This document shows positions 1 to 12,842 of a DNA stretch of 64,000 nucleotides, one piece after another. Source of the stretch: Marisa cornuarietis (lineage: Eukaryota > Mollusca > Gastropoda > Architaenioglossa > Ampullariidae); assembly GCA_004794655.1 (NCBI GenBank), contig SMMW01000082.1:124001-188000 (forward strand), in the 5' to 3' direction. The stretch's first letter is position 1; each line of letters starts with the position of its first letter. Made by a program: the position numbers and the translations under genes. The notes below the pieces were generated by a model that was not told the origin of the DNA, did not search any database, and saw only the letters and a list, made by a program, of their open reading frames with translations.

Positions 1-3000
1 AAAGTAGCAGGCGATAATGTTGGAGCCATTGCTGATGCAGTTTTCTGTGAGGTGAGTGATAGCCTTCACATATTTGCCCTTGAGGTTTTGTTTTTCTTTC
101 AGATTAGCGGCATCTTTTGCTTTTCTTAGTCTTCTTTATTTGTGACATCATTTAATTGTTGGAACTGTCACAGTATCTTTCAGACCATCATTGTTTCAAT
201 GTCTGGTTTTATCAGGCGTCTCCCTGATCTAAAATATTTTGAAATGCTTTGGTATACATCACCGTCAGTCTTAAGATTTTTTAAGATTTTAAGATCTTTG
301 CAAACTATTTAATAGGTATAATTCTAAGAAATCTTATTGTCTGCTATCATCAGCAACAGGAAGGGAGATGAGTTTGTAAACATACTTGTCATAGCAGTTC
401 AGATTGTATCATAATAAAGCATATGCAATGTCCAAGCATAAAAATTGTGCTCTGCTTGGAATGGTTTCCAGGCCTACTTTGGCAGAAAGCAAGTTAAGAC
501 ATGGTATGATCCACCAAGCTGTTGATGTCAGCTTTTACAAGTCATTTTGACAAAAGCCTTTGTCTACAGACACAGCACAACATGACACAGCCTGCTTGGC
601 TGACACAAAAGGTTCACACTGAACTGATGGAGCTTCGCAATCAGGTGACTGAGCTGCAGTTTGCAGCTTCAGGTACAGCCCGACTTTTTGCAGGTAAAAA
701 GATAAAGATGGTTTTTCATTTTATTTTTATTTTCACATGTTAGCATTTGCCTGGATGTATTTCTCATTACACAAGTGAACTTGCCTCACTTTCACTGATG
801 ATATGTAATAAGGTGAAGATCTCTTTACCTATTAAACTGTTTGCTGCACTTTAGACAGCGGGAGTTTTTCCAAGTCGCTGGCCTAAGTAAGCTTTGAACC
901 TGCGATTTTCTGCTTTATAGTCAAATCCACAAATCACAACTAGGGAATCACATTGTGGGAAACTCCTAATACTGGGATAGTCACAATTATATATATGTGG
1001 TGACCTTACAACACAACACTTGCAGTCAGCATGACTACATCCATTCTTTTCTTTCTTTTGTGGGCATTAATGTGAAGACTTGTTGACAGGACCACTGTTA
1101 GCTGACATCATCAGTAACATGGAGCAGAAAGCCAAGAACAGCTCTACACTCAAGCTGCTTCTGCTTTCTGCTGTAAGTATTAGGAAAGTGCTTTTCTTCA
1201 AATCTAGATTGGTACTTAGAAGCATGGGGGAGAGAATCCTACAGAGATCTTGACCATAGCTGTGTGTAGAGGAATAATTACATTGGCTTCATATTATTAA
1301 GGCTGTCATCCACACTGACGAAATATAAAGTTTCATTGTCACATGAACCTTAGGTTTTAATGGAAGCTTTGGGTAGTCAACGACTTTTAGATAATTTTGT
1401 AGTAAATAAACGTACAAACTTATTGTAATTATTTTTGATGTGAACAAAATGTGATAGCCATCCATTATTTTTATCAATTTCATTTTCAGCATGACAGCAC
1501 TGTGATAGGACTGTCATCAGCAATGGGAATTTTCAACAACCTGCAGCCTCCCTACCTCTGTAGCATCATTCTTGAGCTGTTCCAGCAGGGGGACAAGTTT
1601 TTTGTACGGACACTCTTCCACAACCAGTCAGCAGAAGCTCCATACAACATGACTGTTCACGGTAACTGTTAGGTTTTGTTACAAATTATATTTTGTTTTG
1701 CCAGCAATGCGAAAATGTTTATGATGATAATTTTTATCTGTTTAATGTGGCTGGTGTCTACCACACTGCTATGGTTTAGCCCTAGGTCTAGCTCTGCTTG
1801 GTTCTAGATCCTTCTACTAGTTGAACATGTGTGTGGGAATATGACTAAGTCTCACAGCCTAGAATGTTCACCGGGACAGTGCATGCATGAATGGTAATTG
1901 TTTTCAAGACTTTTCTTCAGATACTGTATATGAGAGAGAGGTATTGAGAAAGTACATAAAGATTGTGCAAGGATTAATCATGAGGGATGTGTTGACTTTT
2001 GTGAGCATGTATTACTTCTGTTCATGTAGGGCATGTGTCACCTTTGGTCAGTGTGTGTCACTGCTGTTCTTATAAGACATATTGCCTTAGCAAGCCTGTG
2101 TCGCTGATGCTTGGTGGTTTGGCATGTCACCTTTAGTCAGCATGTGTCACTGCTAGTCTGTTGTGTCACCTTTAGCTAGCGTGTGCCTGCTGATTGTATG
2201 GTCAGATGTATAAACTGTAAATAAATGGTTTGAAGTTTAAAAAGGATTCTGTGCACTTGTATTGACAGAAATTTTATTCAAGGACCCCGAGCCATTATCG
2301 ATGACATAAATGGTCTTATACATCGTCAATACCGTCTTTCCACTTTTCACTATAACAGGTGTTAGCAGTGGGATAGCAAGGAATTTTGCAAGATGATGTA
2401 TCACCGTAACGCTACATGCCTGTGAGCTTTGATGCGAGACTAAAAATTAGAGCTGCCAGTAGATGTGGGTTTGAGTGTTGTGATATTCATTAATCTTTGA
2501 GTCTTGGTTGCATTCTTAATATTTATGAAACTTGTTACCATGCACATGACCCCCTGCTAAATCTTATCATTAGTTTCTAGGGCATCAACTTTGCTGCAGA
2601 TTGTCCAACTATGTGTCCCCTGGAACAGTTTTCTCATCTTTTACAAGATCAAATATTGGCCAGTAAAGACAGAGTGATAGCATGTGCTGAGACAAAGTCT
2701 GTGTCCGACATCTTGAAACAGAGTGAGTAGAATACAGAGTTTGTAAGACATCTAAAACAATAGTAAAAATATTTCTCTTTCTCTGTCTCTCTTTTACTGT
2801 CTCACTCATTCACTCACTTGAATACCCCTTCTGCCCCACACAGTCTCTGATATCCGTCAGTTGTCTGAGTGTTTTAGATTCATTGGATGTAGGTTCTTTG
2901 ATGCTGATAAGTGATAACTTTAAGTTTGCACGCATGATCCAGTTTAGCAGATTAACTTTGTGGAGTTGATAAACTGTAAACAAGAGACATTTCTGTCACT

Positions 3001-5242
3001 AAAAGTCAAATAGACAGATCATTTTCCACTGTCATTGACAATATAGATGTCACAAGCAGGCCAAGTAGACCCACATGCATATGGCTAAAAAATATAGAGT
3101 AGTGTGGTGACCTATTTTTATCCACACTGAATATAGAGAAACCTCAGTAGAAACCTACAGGAGGTTGTTAATCCTCTTGGTTCAAGATAAAAATGAACAT
3201 TACAATGACTGACTTATAACTGAAGACTGCGAAGACGACAGTGGGTGAAGTTTGTTTTTTATTATTGCTGCTCTGAGATAAACATTAGACCAAGAAACTT
3301 ATACATTTTTGGAAAAGAGAAAACTTGAACTTTGCAATAAAAAGTAATGAAAATTGCCTTGCCCGTGCTACCCGGCAAGGCCACGATCATGGCTTTTCGA
3401 ACCAAGAGGGCTACGAAAGGAACATAATGTGAACAAAACATTCGGCTTGTGGATTGCCTACATTACAGAAGCAGGCATGGAAAACAGTGATCTTCAAAGG
3501 CTTTCACACAAATATTTGAGGTGTGGGAACAGGTGGCATACAAAAATGCCCTCAAGTGAAGAAATTTTTTTCATAGATTCATGTGCAAAACATCTGTGCA
3601 AAAATCTTACAATTTTTACAGTTTGAAAAGGTAACAGCTTTAAGTTATTGGAAGACATCCTTTCCGAAGATCACATCAGGATTGCAACAGTGACAGCAAC
3701 AATGGCATTGCAGGACCGGATTTGGAAAAGTTACATCTCCCAAGTACATACTATACAAGTCCCATGTAGTTCCCATCCTGCTGTATGGATGTGAGACGTG
3801 GACTCTGTTTGCCAATACAGAGAGGATAACACAGGCATTCAAGACCAAGTGCCTGATGAGGCTGCTCTGAATCTCATAAAGGGAGTGAAAAAACAAATTA
3901 CTTTGTACAAAACATGGTTGCCACCCTCGTAGGACAACAGCCCTTTCTCACAATAGCAGAACAGCGGAAGCTTTCCTGGCTTGGCCATGTGATCCAACAC
4001 ATCAATCTAAAACCATCATTTGGGGCGCCTTGGTCATAGGGTTAGTGCTGAGGTGGACAAATGTAAAGGCATGGACAGGTCGCTCCATGCAGGATCTGTT
4101 GACTACTGCTCAGTACAGGCCTAGAGGGTGAGATTTGTCAGCTGCTGCATCTATCCAGTTGCTCCCCCTGATAACCACTCAGTAGTTGGTACCATTCAAA
4201 GGATCTCCATTGTACGTATGTATGCTTCAATAGGGAGCTTCATGTTGAAGGCTTAATAATAACAAGTGAGAATTTATATAGCGCTATATATAGCTAAAGG
4301 CCAACTCATTGCACTGAATAAGATCAGGAAATAGTCACAAAGATGTAAAAACGAAGAACAAGGCAAAGACTTGCTGCATTCCAGCAGTAAAGCGTGATCA
4401 CTGCAGATTTAACATTTAACGACTCCAGAGAATAAGGGTTAGTGACATCAATAGAATCCTGAGAATATGTTGAGAAATCTTGAGAATATTAAAGAAATGG
4501 TATCACATGAAAGTGCAAAAAGGCGATGGTCACCAGTTTATTCACTGCATCTCAAGGTCGCTGCTGAAGCAAGTGAAGCATGGCGGAGTGGAATCCAGTC
4601 AATAAATCTTAACAGTTTGCACTTCAAAATAACATTGCATACAATCCAGCTGTAAAACAGAAGAGGGGAGAAAATGCAGCAGAAGCACATGTAAACATGA
4701 AGGTCCAATACTTTATTCAAACCAAAGCACGACCACAAGTACTCTCAAAAAAAGAAAAATCTGCACCACCAGCATGATGCTTCCCCAGGAGTTTCCATCC
4801 CTGGCTAACAACAGAGACTCCTGCACTCCCTTGCTGAGTTAATACATTGCTCTGTGTTCCTTGTATGGCTTTCTTTTTGGTCCCTTTGTTTTTAACACAT
4901 AGATTCTTGGGATAGATACATGAACATTTTGTTGCTGATGACAAAAATTTTAGTCTTCCACCCCCAGCCTTCTCAGTGACTATTGAACGTACCTGTGTGC
5001 TGGTTATGATTCATCAATAAAGGTGAAAAAACATTGTCTGTGTGTCTTCTGCCTTGACAGATGCAATACCAGCGCTTGTGGGGGCAGTGATGGTGCTTAT
5101 TGCACTCATGGTCTGTGTGACATACAAATTAGTCAAACTCAAGAAGCAGCAGCGGCGTGCAAATCTTCGATACCGCCAGCTACTGCAAGAAAATGGTGAG
5201 GTGGAGACAGACGATGAAGAGGATCTTGAGTCAGCATCATAG
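1..5242 (+). CDS. Histidine acid phosphatase, membrane-anchored (lysosomal/prostatic acid phosphatase family), 3' part
   Basis: Coding exons: <1-51, 570-693, 1090-1172, 1490-1661, 2600-2722 and 5061-5242 (stop TAG). All internal junctions are GT-AG and the phases join without a break. The family hydrolyses phosphate monoesters in lysosomes or outside the cell. The catalytic HD motif (SA|HDST) sits at the 1172/1490 junction, followed by the conserved LQPPY segment. A Cys-rich stretch (DCPTMCPLEQF) opens exon 2600-2722. The last exon encodes one membrane helix (IPALVGAVMVLIALMVCVTY), a basic stop-transfer KLVKLKKQQRR, and a short acidic tail with YRQL, a YxxPhi-type sorting signal like the one in lysosomal acid phosphatase tails. 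The N-terminal half, including the RHGxRxP catalytic motif, lies left of the window. Several paralogues exist in animals (ACP2, ACPP, ACP4), so I give no symbol. The family call is firm; lysosomal targeting is inferred from the tail. Confidence 0.9.
2010..2200. repeat. Degenerate tandem repeat in acid phosphatase intron
   Basis: Three to four imperfect copies of a block of about 50-60 bases built on 'catgtgtcacctttggtcag' and 'gtgtcactgct' follow one another in the intron between 1661 and 2600. No coding potential is seen. Confidence 0.5.
3645..4175 (+). pseudogene. Decayed non-LTR retrotransposon, C-terminal end of reverse transcriptase ORF
   Basis: Read across several frames, the translation shows the usual end of invertebrate endonuclease-RT proteins. 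These are a VVPILLYGCETWTL-like block near 3755-3805, then AEQRKLSWLGHV near 3958-3993, then WTGRSMQDLLTTAQYRP-like residues near 4070-4125. Stops and frameshifts interrupt it, so it is dead. It lies in the last intron of the acid phosphatase gene, in the same orientation. The clade is not decidable from this fragment. Confidence 0.75.
4250..4430 (-). repeat. LINE/SINE 3' tail relic (minus orientation)
   Basis: The minus strand carries GCGCTATATAAATTCTCA followed by TTATTATT, the tail style seen again at 41110-41185 on the plus strand. The upstream limit is uncertain. Confidence 0.45.
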
Positions 5243-5890
5243 TCAGCATTTTTGTCAACAGAAGGTTTTGGACTCTTGGAATCCATTTCACATTTAAAAT
5301 GGATTTAATGAGGAATACCCATTTTGTGATGGTGTGATTTCTTGCTTAACTTTATTTTCTTTAACACGCTATCATTCTTCATTAAAATGTGGTCTACAAA
5401 AAAAAAAAAGTTATAAAGAAGCGATGCACTACGAGTGCCATTTGTGTATTTAGAAAGAGAAAGTCATAATAATAGGACATTAATTGTCTCATCATTAATT
5501 TAGAAATATGATGTTGAAAACTTGAAGAAATAAGAACAAATTGTGATGACTTTTATAGATGCTGTGGTATTTAGGATGAGAAGAAACATAATAAGTGTGA
5601 TTTTGAACAGATAATATATTCTCTGATCAAGTGCACCAGAATGGTTTGAGTGCAGATCTTTTATAAAAGCTACATTATTTTTGTACACAATTTAGCATCT
5701 GATTGTGATGGCATATTAAAAACACCAAATATCAGTTGTAGCTGCATTACAGTCGACATTTAATCTTTTTCTGTGTCTGTGTGTGTGCATGACCTATTGT
5801 GTGTGGGCCATGAATTGGAACTTTATAAATACTTTATTATTGTTGTACTGTCTCATTCTTGGGTATCTGCATTTGTAGATATAAGGATAA

Positions 5891-5896
5891 AATAAA
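5891..5896 (+). promoter_or_regulatory. Candidate poly(A) signal AATAAA of the acid phosphatase gene
   Basis: An AATAAA lies about 650 bases past the stop codon at 5242. A weaker ATTAAA at 5381-5386 is followed about 11 bases later by a genomic run of 12 A (5398-5409), so a shorter 3' end is also possible. Only transcript data can choose between them. Confidence 0.4.
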
Positions 5897-6189
5897 CATG
5901 ACTACTTGTTATATAAGTTATTTTGAATCATAGTGACAGGTGGTTGTGACAATTCTTTTATGTTTCAAAGCTGCTTTTTTATTTTCAATTTTTCTCTGCT
6001 GAGATTAATCAGGAAATGCATCTGGAAGAGGTGTAAACTTTTGTGTCAAATATTAACTTCTTTTCAGACTTCACTGTGAACTGTGATCCTGTCCTGACCA
6101 TGAGCATGCATAATGATCGTCTGTAATTTACTTTGTGTATGAGTGTGTGTTGTGGAGGTGGGTACACCTGTTGTGTGCATGGTTGTTGG

Positions 6190-6275
6190 TGATTTAGTCT
6201 TTGTGATTTATGTAAAGCGCTCCGAATAAATTTTTGGAGGGACCCTGTATAAATCCCTATTATTATTAATAACTT
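6190..6275 (+). repeat. LINE/SINE 3' tail relic
   Basis: The sequence 'gtaaagcgctccgaataaat', then 'gtataaatccctattattattaa', matches the GCGCT...TATAAATC(TTA)n tail style of other copies in the window. It may overlap the real 3' flank of the acid phosphatase gene. Confidence 0.5.
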
Positions 6276-9200
6276 GATAAGTAAATAGGTTAGAACTAGC
6301 AGTTAATCCAGTGGCTTATATATCATCCCTTACATATTAGAATTGGTCAAGTGTGACAGGCTCAAGAAGTATAGCCATCATAATCGTCAAGCAAGTTGAT
6401 AAAATTATGGAGTCATCTAGGTTTTTAAATGAGTTATTAGGTGTTATCATTATGTGTTCTAGAGAAGGGCTGTCCTATTAGGAATATCTGTGAATGTTAG
6501 TACAACTGCACTGTGTATTAATTTTGTTGACTGTATTCCATGTTCTAAAAATTTGATAATAACTTGAAGAATTTGTATGAACATCGTCGATTGTGTTAAG
6601 CTTCTGATAAATTTTATGATTTCCTTGAACACTAAAGAAGACAGATTCTTTGGAAATAGGTAAAGATCTCTGGTTTTGTAGTGACTTACATCTAAAACTA
6701 CCTATCCAAAGATTTAATTAAAATAAGTATTTTAATGAAGCTTATGAATACTGTGATGTTTTTTAATGTAATTTGTGTTCAGACTATGACACTTGAGCAT
6801 TGTGGGTACACAGGGACATTTTTTAAAACTTTGCTGCATGAGCATCGCAGATATAAAAATCAAGCATCATGACTGTGCTGATACTTTACAAATCAGTGTT
6901 CTGTGCTGATACTAGACAAATCATTGTGACTGTGTTGATACTACAATCTTAACATGAATTAATGTTATTAGAATGCTACATGTAATCATATGCTGCACAT
7001 TCTCAAACTTACTAAGAGGCTGTGACTGCAATGGTGCATATTTGTAAATAAAGGTTTGTGGGATGAATATCATGACAGGAAGATGCAGGTGGGTTTTCTC
7101 TATGTGCGTTAAAACTTTGGCCTCCTTATTCTTGGTCCTTTCCACTTTGTCATCAAGTGCAGATGGTGTTTAAAGTGAGGAGAGTATTATTGCAGATATT
7201 TCAAGGAGCTGGAATGTAAGCTTCTGGTGGAACAAGATGACAAGCTTTGGTGCAGGTATGATACAGAGTTAATTCAAACCATGCAGTGGAACAGATTGCC
7301 GCCTTCCCTTTCCTCACAAAATAGTGAGTGCTGGTTCACATTTAATAAATCTCATTAGCGGGATAATGCCTGATGCTCACTCGATTGGTTTTTACAGATA
7401 TTTTAATCGCTTTACCCATTTTACATTCAACTTCCATGTAACTACAGATACTTTCTACTGTGCTATCAAGTCTTTGATTAAAATGATGTGACACACGAGT
7501 TGCTTTTTGTGTCATTAGTGGGAATGATTGTTAAGCTGTAGTTGAAGGGGACAATATATCTTGATATATATATATATATATGTATACACATACAGGTGTC
7601 CAGAAATGAATACACAGCTTGAATAATTACAAGGGCATTGTGTATTAACATACATTTCATTATCAAAATGTAATAGAGTCCATAGACATTATGTAATTGG
7701 TTCACCAACACCTGTTTTCAAACTGATGTCCATTCTGGTTCAGGCACTACTGATAAGTGTTTCTATATTATTAATGCAAATCAATGGAATCGCAAACATC
7801 AAAAATCTATTTTTGTAGTTCAACTACATTTTCAAACTTCCATTTAGGATGCATTTCATTTGTTTGAAGCTTAGTCTAGCTGCCATTATTAATTCCAATG
7901 GGTTAAATATTAAAATAAACAAGCATCAGTTCAACTATCAGTTGTTCAAGAGTGTAGACTTTTTGTTGAGACACACCATATCCCCAGAGCAACTCACTTA
8001 TTTGTGTGCTACAACTACACGATTTTTAAATACATTTTTTATGGTTTGTGAGAAAAAGTCGGATTTAAAATTGTTCATCAGTCTTACTTTGTCCTTGAAA
8101 CAAAAGGTCTATGTCTTTCCAGAACATGTTCCATCTTTTTGAAGCTGTTCTAGAACATCTTAATAATGTTGCGAAACACCATTGACACAAACACGGCAGT
8201 CTAGACATGGTGCATTTGTTTTCACAAGGCCAATCACAGGTTAAAAATAACAAACTGTTTTGCAATACTGTGCAGAAAGGTGTTTCACCAGTCCTGTGTC
8301 TCACACCTTCACACATGACCAGTCATCCCTGGTGCGGAATTGTACATGCAGTCCAGAAGCAATCATTTATTTTGTGGGTAAAATATTCCACTTGTACAAA
8401 AGTCATGATAAGCAGCAGCAATGAAGGCTGATGTACCCATGACGTAGCCACCCAAGCATGTCATCTGCAGCACAAGCCACACGCATTTCACTGGTTTTAC
8501 TTCCCTTTCTCAGCAAGTACATTTATACTCGCAAAATATTTTTTGTTATAAAGTTAAAGTAAAAGCTGAGAGATATAGCTCACACTGGCAACAAAGCAAC
8601 TAGTAGATGGCATGATTTATATAAAGGAAATATTCTTTTATCAAGTCTTGTACAAATAAGCTCACCAGTGTAGCTTTAACAGAAATATTCCAGCCTTATA
8701 TATATATCTACACACACATACATTGAAATATCGCTTTCAGAACAATGTGTTTCACACTTGCTGTAAATATTGGCTTCATATTATTTTGTTATAGTACAAC
8801 GCTCCTAAGAGTTATATTAAAATCGCATCTGCACCAGTTCTTCAAATGGCTTTCAAAAGTTCAATGAAACAATTAAGTACAAGCCACCACAGACCATTTG
8901 TAATTTTGTCAAGAGGTCCTCAGCCAATAGAGTGTTAATTTCATTCTTATTGTCACTTGATACAGTGACTTCTAAGCCATAAATATTTTATTTTCTCCTG
9001 AGGTTATCTGGTAACAAACTGCCCTTAAGAGCAAATTCACAGAATCGGACAGAACTGATGTATCTTCGAGGTCATCATTTGTCCAGATTCAGTCAAAAGT
9101 TTCTAGATGGCTATTTATTCTTCAGAGTATTGGCTATGTTGCAGCAAAACATCTCCCAGCTTATTGTCACAGACTGAAGTTTTGGTGATCTAGGTCTTTA

Positions 9201-12152
9201 GGCCAAGTTTTGTTTTGCTGGCCTGACTGACAGTTTTGTTGTTTTGAGGCCTGGCTTTCTAGGTCACTGATAATTTTGTTGTTTTGACAGACAGCAGATC
9301 CCAATGTGGGCTCCTTATCCTTGGGTCTGAGGCACATCATCTTGTGACCCAGGCTGCCAGTTTGAAACACACTTGACAAGATGACTGCAAAACCCTCAGA
9401 CATCTCCAAAGTATTCAGTCGGGGGACGATTTCAATTATCTTTTGCCAATACATTAAACTACCTATTGGCAGCAGAGTAGTCTGGCAGGTACTGTAATGG
9501 TGGAATAAGAAGCATGTCACACTCACGCAACTCAGCCATCGTCTGCGAAAGCCGTTCTTCGTCTGAAATGGCTGTTACTTGTATTTGGTCTGCGCTGAAC
9601 TAGCTGTTACTGCACAGCTATTTTGAAGCATAGCCTTCAACTTTGATTTAGTTCTTCTTCAAAGTCAACAAGTATTAACAAAGTTTGTTATCATTGCATG
9701 TGAACTTTCTGAGCATCAACAAAAACATGGAACTATGGCAAGCACCAGCTGGGGTTATTCCCTCCCCCCAAAAAAAACAACAACCAACCCTCCTTGTGAA
9801 CATTACAAGGGCTACTACAGCAGCACACCCAGCCAGTATAGCAGACTGTCTCCATGGAAGCACATCCAGCCACCAGCAGAATGCCTCTTGCGGTGCCAGG
9901 TGGTAGCTGTAGGTCTGGTCTCTCTGGTCATCCCTACTAGAGTCCTGTAAAGCTGCACATTGACAAGACCTAACGAGACGTTGCTTTTGATTTCCACATT
10001 TCTGCTTTCAAAAACCTGTGATGGTAGTTACACCAGTTATTACTGCATGATGGCATAACAAAAGGTCTTACACTAGAGTTATTAGAAACAGTTACTTTAT
10101 TTCAGGCCAGTAAATAAATCTATACACTAACCAACTTTTTTTTTTTGCTGTTGATCAACATGTACACAAGAAACCAAAGATGTTACATTTATAATATCTG
10201 TTTTATAAACTGATTATAATCCAGTTGTCGTCATTTTCTTAAAGGAAAACTGTTAACCAATGTTTTGGTCATATTAACATCTCTCATAAAAATAAATTAT
10301 GAAAAGCTGTGACTGTATTAAAAAGAGACCAGGTTGGATTTCTCGGTACAAACCATATTCTGAAAGCATGTTTGACTAAAACTATCTGATCACTCAAAAC
10401 ATACATATCATCACATAGTATGTAAGCAGAAGCAATGATCTAAAAATTCAGAGTTAAAATGCTCACGGGAAACAAACTGCTTCAAACTATGCTCTTGATT
10501 CTAAGAGAACTATAAAATGTGCAAAATTGCAAAAGATTTCAACAAAATACCTTTACAGTGACAATAGCTGACCAGGAAATGTCACCAATGGAACAATTAT
10601 TTCAATCAAACAAGTTTTCAATATGTTGGTGAGAAAGAAAAAAAAAACTCTAATAACTTCCAGTGTTTAGCCCTTTGCCTACCCAAGATACAAAACCAGC
10701 TACATAGGTCCTGTCAAAGATAATCATCCACAAATGTGCAACCCCACGTGGGAGCTAATTCACAAGATGTGCATCTGATGTGTAGGCCTGCCACTCTCTA
10801 TTAAAACTGATGCACAACTTGCTGACTTTGTGAAGCAGTATCCCAGTGGGCAGGCACAGGTTTCTGCAGCAATCACTGGCTGCAAGCCTGACTTCCCAGC
10901 GCTGCTGGTCAACTGGAAGGCACTTAGAAGACAAACAGACCTTCCTCTACATTTTCTGCTGATACCATAGAAGTATATGTTACTTTGTATATTGTTCCAC
11001 CATGGGATCCATGGAAACACAAACTTAAGTTACCTCATGTCCCATTCGTGAGATATCTGTCGTGTACAAGACACCAAGACATGCAAGCATGCCCACCCTG
11101 AAAACCTATCTCCTCCCACATACATTGCACTCACAGGGACATTACCTCATGTCCCATACAGATCAAGAGATGCAAGTAGCCAAATAGTAAGAGTCTCAAA
11201 CACAGAATGCATCTCCTGTCATAACAATGGCCATCAGCTGCCACATATACAAGATGGCCGCAGTATGCCTGAAGACAGGCACTTGGGTCTTGACACTGAG
11301 TTTCCCAGCACTGACACACGGAGGCTCCCAGCATTCATCAAGAATCTTTGTAAATATATATCTCCTTGTTTCCACTTTCCTTACTGTTAAGACTGGTGAA
11401 GATCCACTCAGGCCTCAGTTCAGAAACCACACGATTCTACACCTCTTGCCTAGAGCAAAAGGATCCTCCCCATTGTTGAGGCAATATATATATATTTTTT
11501 AAGAAACCTTCTTCGATGATACAAAGAATCCCGTTTACAAAACAATAGTATCCCTGTAGTCTGTGTACAGCTACCGATCTGCTCTGTAATTTAGAATGTA
11601 AAACAATACACAACAGTTGCTTGCTTTCCACTTAGAACATGCAGGAGTCCCATTTACAAAAACTCCACAATGTAATCCCGGCAGCACATCGAATCGCTTC
11701 ATGCAATACTTGTACACAAGCAGACTCCCCTAAAACAATCAATAAACAACTACTTGTATAGGACTAGAGTCCCCTGAAACAATCAATAAACAACTACTTT
11801 ATTCTAATGAGGCAATTGATAGCTGAATATGGGATGTTCCTGACAAAAGAATGAAGAGAAAATATTCTTGTATTTATAATCTCAGTTGACCAACGGCCTG
11901 TGGCTGGGACCTGGCCAACAATATCACCAGCACAGAATGTGTGTGTGTCAACTTTTACTGTATATCATACATAATCAAAGCCCACAAACAAACACTTATC
12001 GACAATCTTTTTATGATCAAACAACAAACAGCCTCTCTATAGAGACAGACACTCCTTGTCTAACTGAGAGGTATTACATCCACTTTCTTATCATCTTCAT
12101 TATCAATCATTCATTCCCTTGACAGGCACTGGCTGACCTCGCTACTATAGCG
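6276..12152. other. Intergenic stretch without a recognised gene
   Basis: AT-rich sequence between the two convergent genes. It holds a degenerate 33-bp duplication at 6866-6950 ('tgtgctgatactttacaaatca'), an (AT)n run at about 7563-7582, and a 47-bp tandem duplication at about 11720-11808 built on 'caataaacaactactt'. Open frames here (for example 119 codons on the minus strand, 9167-9526) show no recognisable domain, no conserved motif and no convincing splice context, so I do not call genes. Confidence 0.6.
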
Positions 12153-12842
12153 CAGGGGTGGGGAACCTTTTTTCTGCCAGGGATATAAGAATATGTATAG
12201 CATCATTTGTGGGCCATACAAAATTATAAAATTAGCCTACTACATTTGGTAAAGCCGTAGTTTCTCCACAGCATATCAATACTTTTGCCAGGTAAACACT
12301 CCCAGGCTGAATGATCATGGTCTGCACACGCCCATAAAGACAAAGTTTATTACCTCTTTTTTTTTCCGTAACCTCTTTGCATTTCACCTTAATAACACTT
12401 ATTTAGTTCTTGTCCAGTCTCTTCACTGCCAATGAAACCTGGTCCCCATACACATGTAGACTGTAGTTCACATCTTGTTTTATTGTGCAGATGATATTCT
12501 GAGCAGCAATGAACATTGTCTTTATGCCCACGCACAGACCATGCCAAGACTGTCATTGTGTCGTAGACATCAGGGCACGCAGCATAAGCAGCCTACAAAC
12601 ATATTTGCTTGTCCTATCATGTACTTATTTGTACCTTCACTATCCCACAATGGACATTCATTGCTTGTCCATAAAAATATACCTAATTATTGTGAATTAC
12701 TTAATATAAATTTATGTTGCCAATAAACAAAACAAAAAAATTTACTTAATTTCAAATTCTGCTCGCAGTTGCCTTGGTCAGGCCAGACCAAATGATTTTG
12801 CAGGCCTGATATGACCTGCAAGCTGGATGTTCCTCACCCCTG
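12153..12842. mobile_element. Non-autonomous hAT-type DNA transposon with 8-bp target-site duplication
   Basis: The left end reads CAGGGGTGGGGAACCTTTTT. The right end, read on the other strand, is CAGGGGTGAGGAACATCC. Both begin with the CAGGGGT...GGAAC termini typical of hAT families. The 8 bases outside each end are ctatagcg and ctgtagtg (6 of 8 equal, both differences transitions), which fits an aged 8-bp hAT target duplication. No transposase is encoded in the 690-bp body, so an autonomous relative elsewhere would have moved it. Confidence 0.8.

Noticed and set aside
7590..8430. Possible transposase relic (short frames, terminus-like 'acaggtgtccagaaatgaat')
   Set aside because: No second terminus was found and no catalytic block could be aligned, so it is too weak to call.
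9167..9526. 119-codon minus-strand frame as a gene
   Set aside because: No recognisable domain, no splice or promoter context, and the frame is composed of AT-rich flank. It is likely chance or 3' flank.
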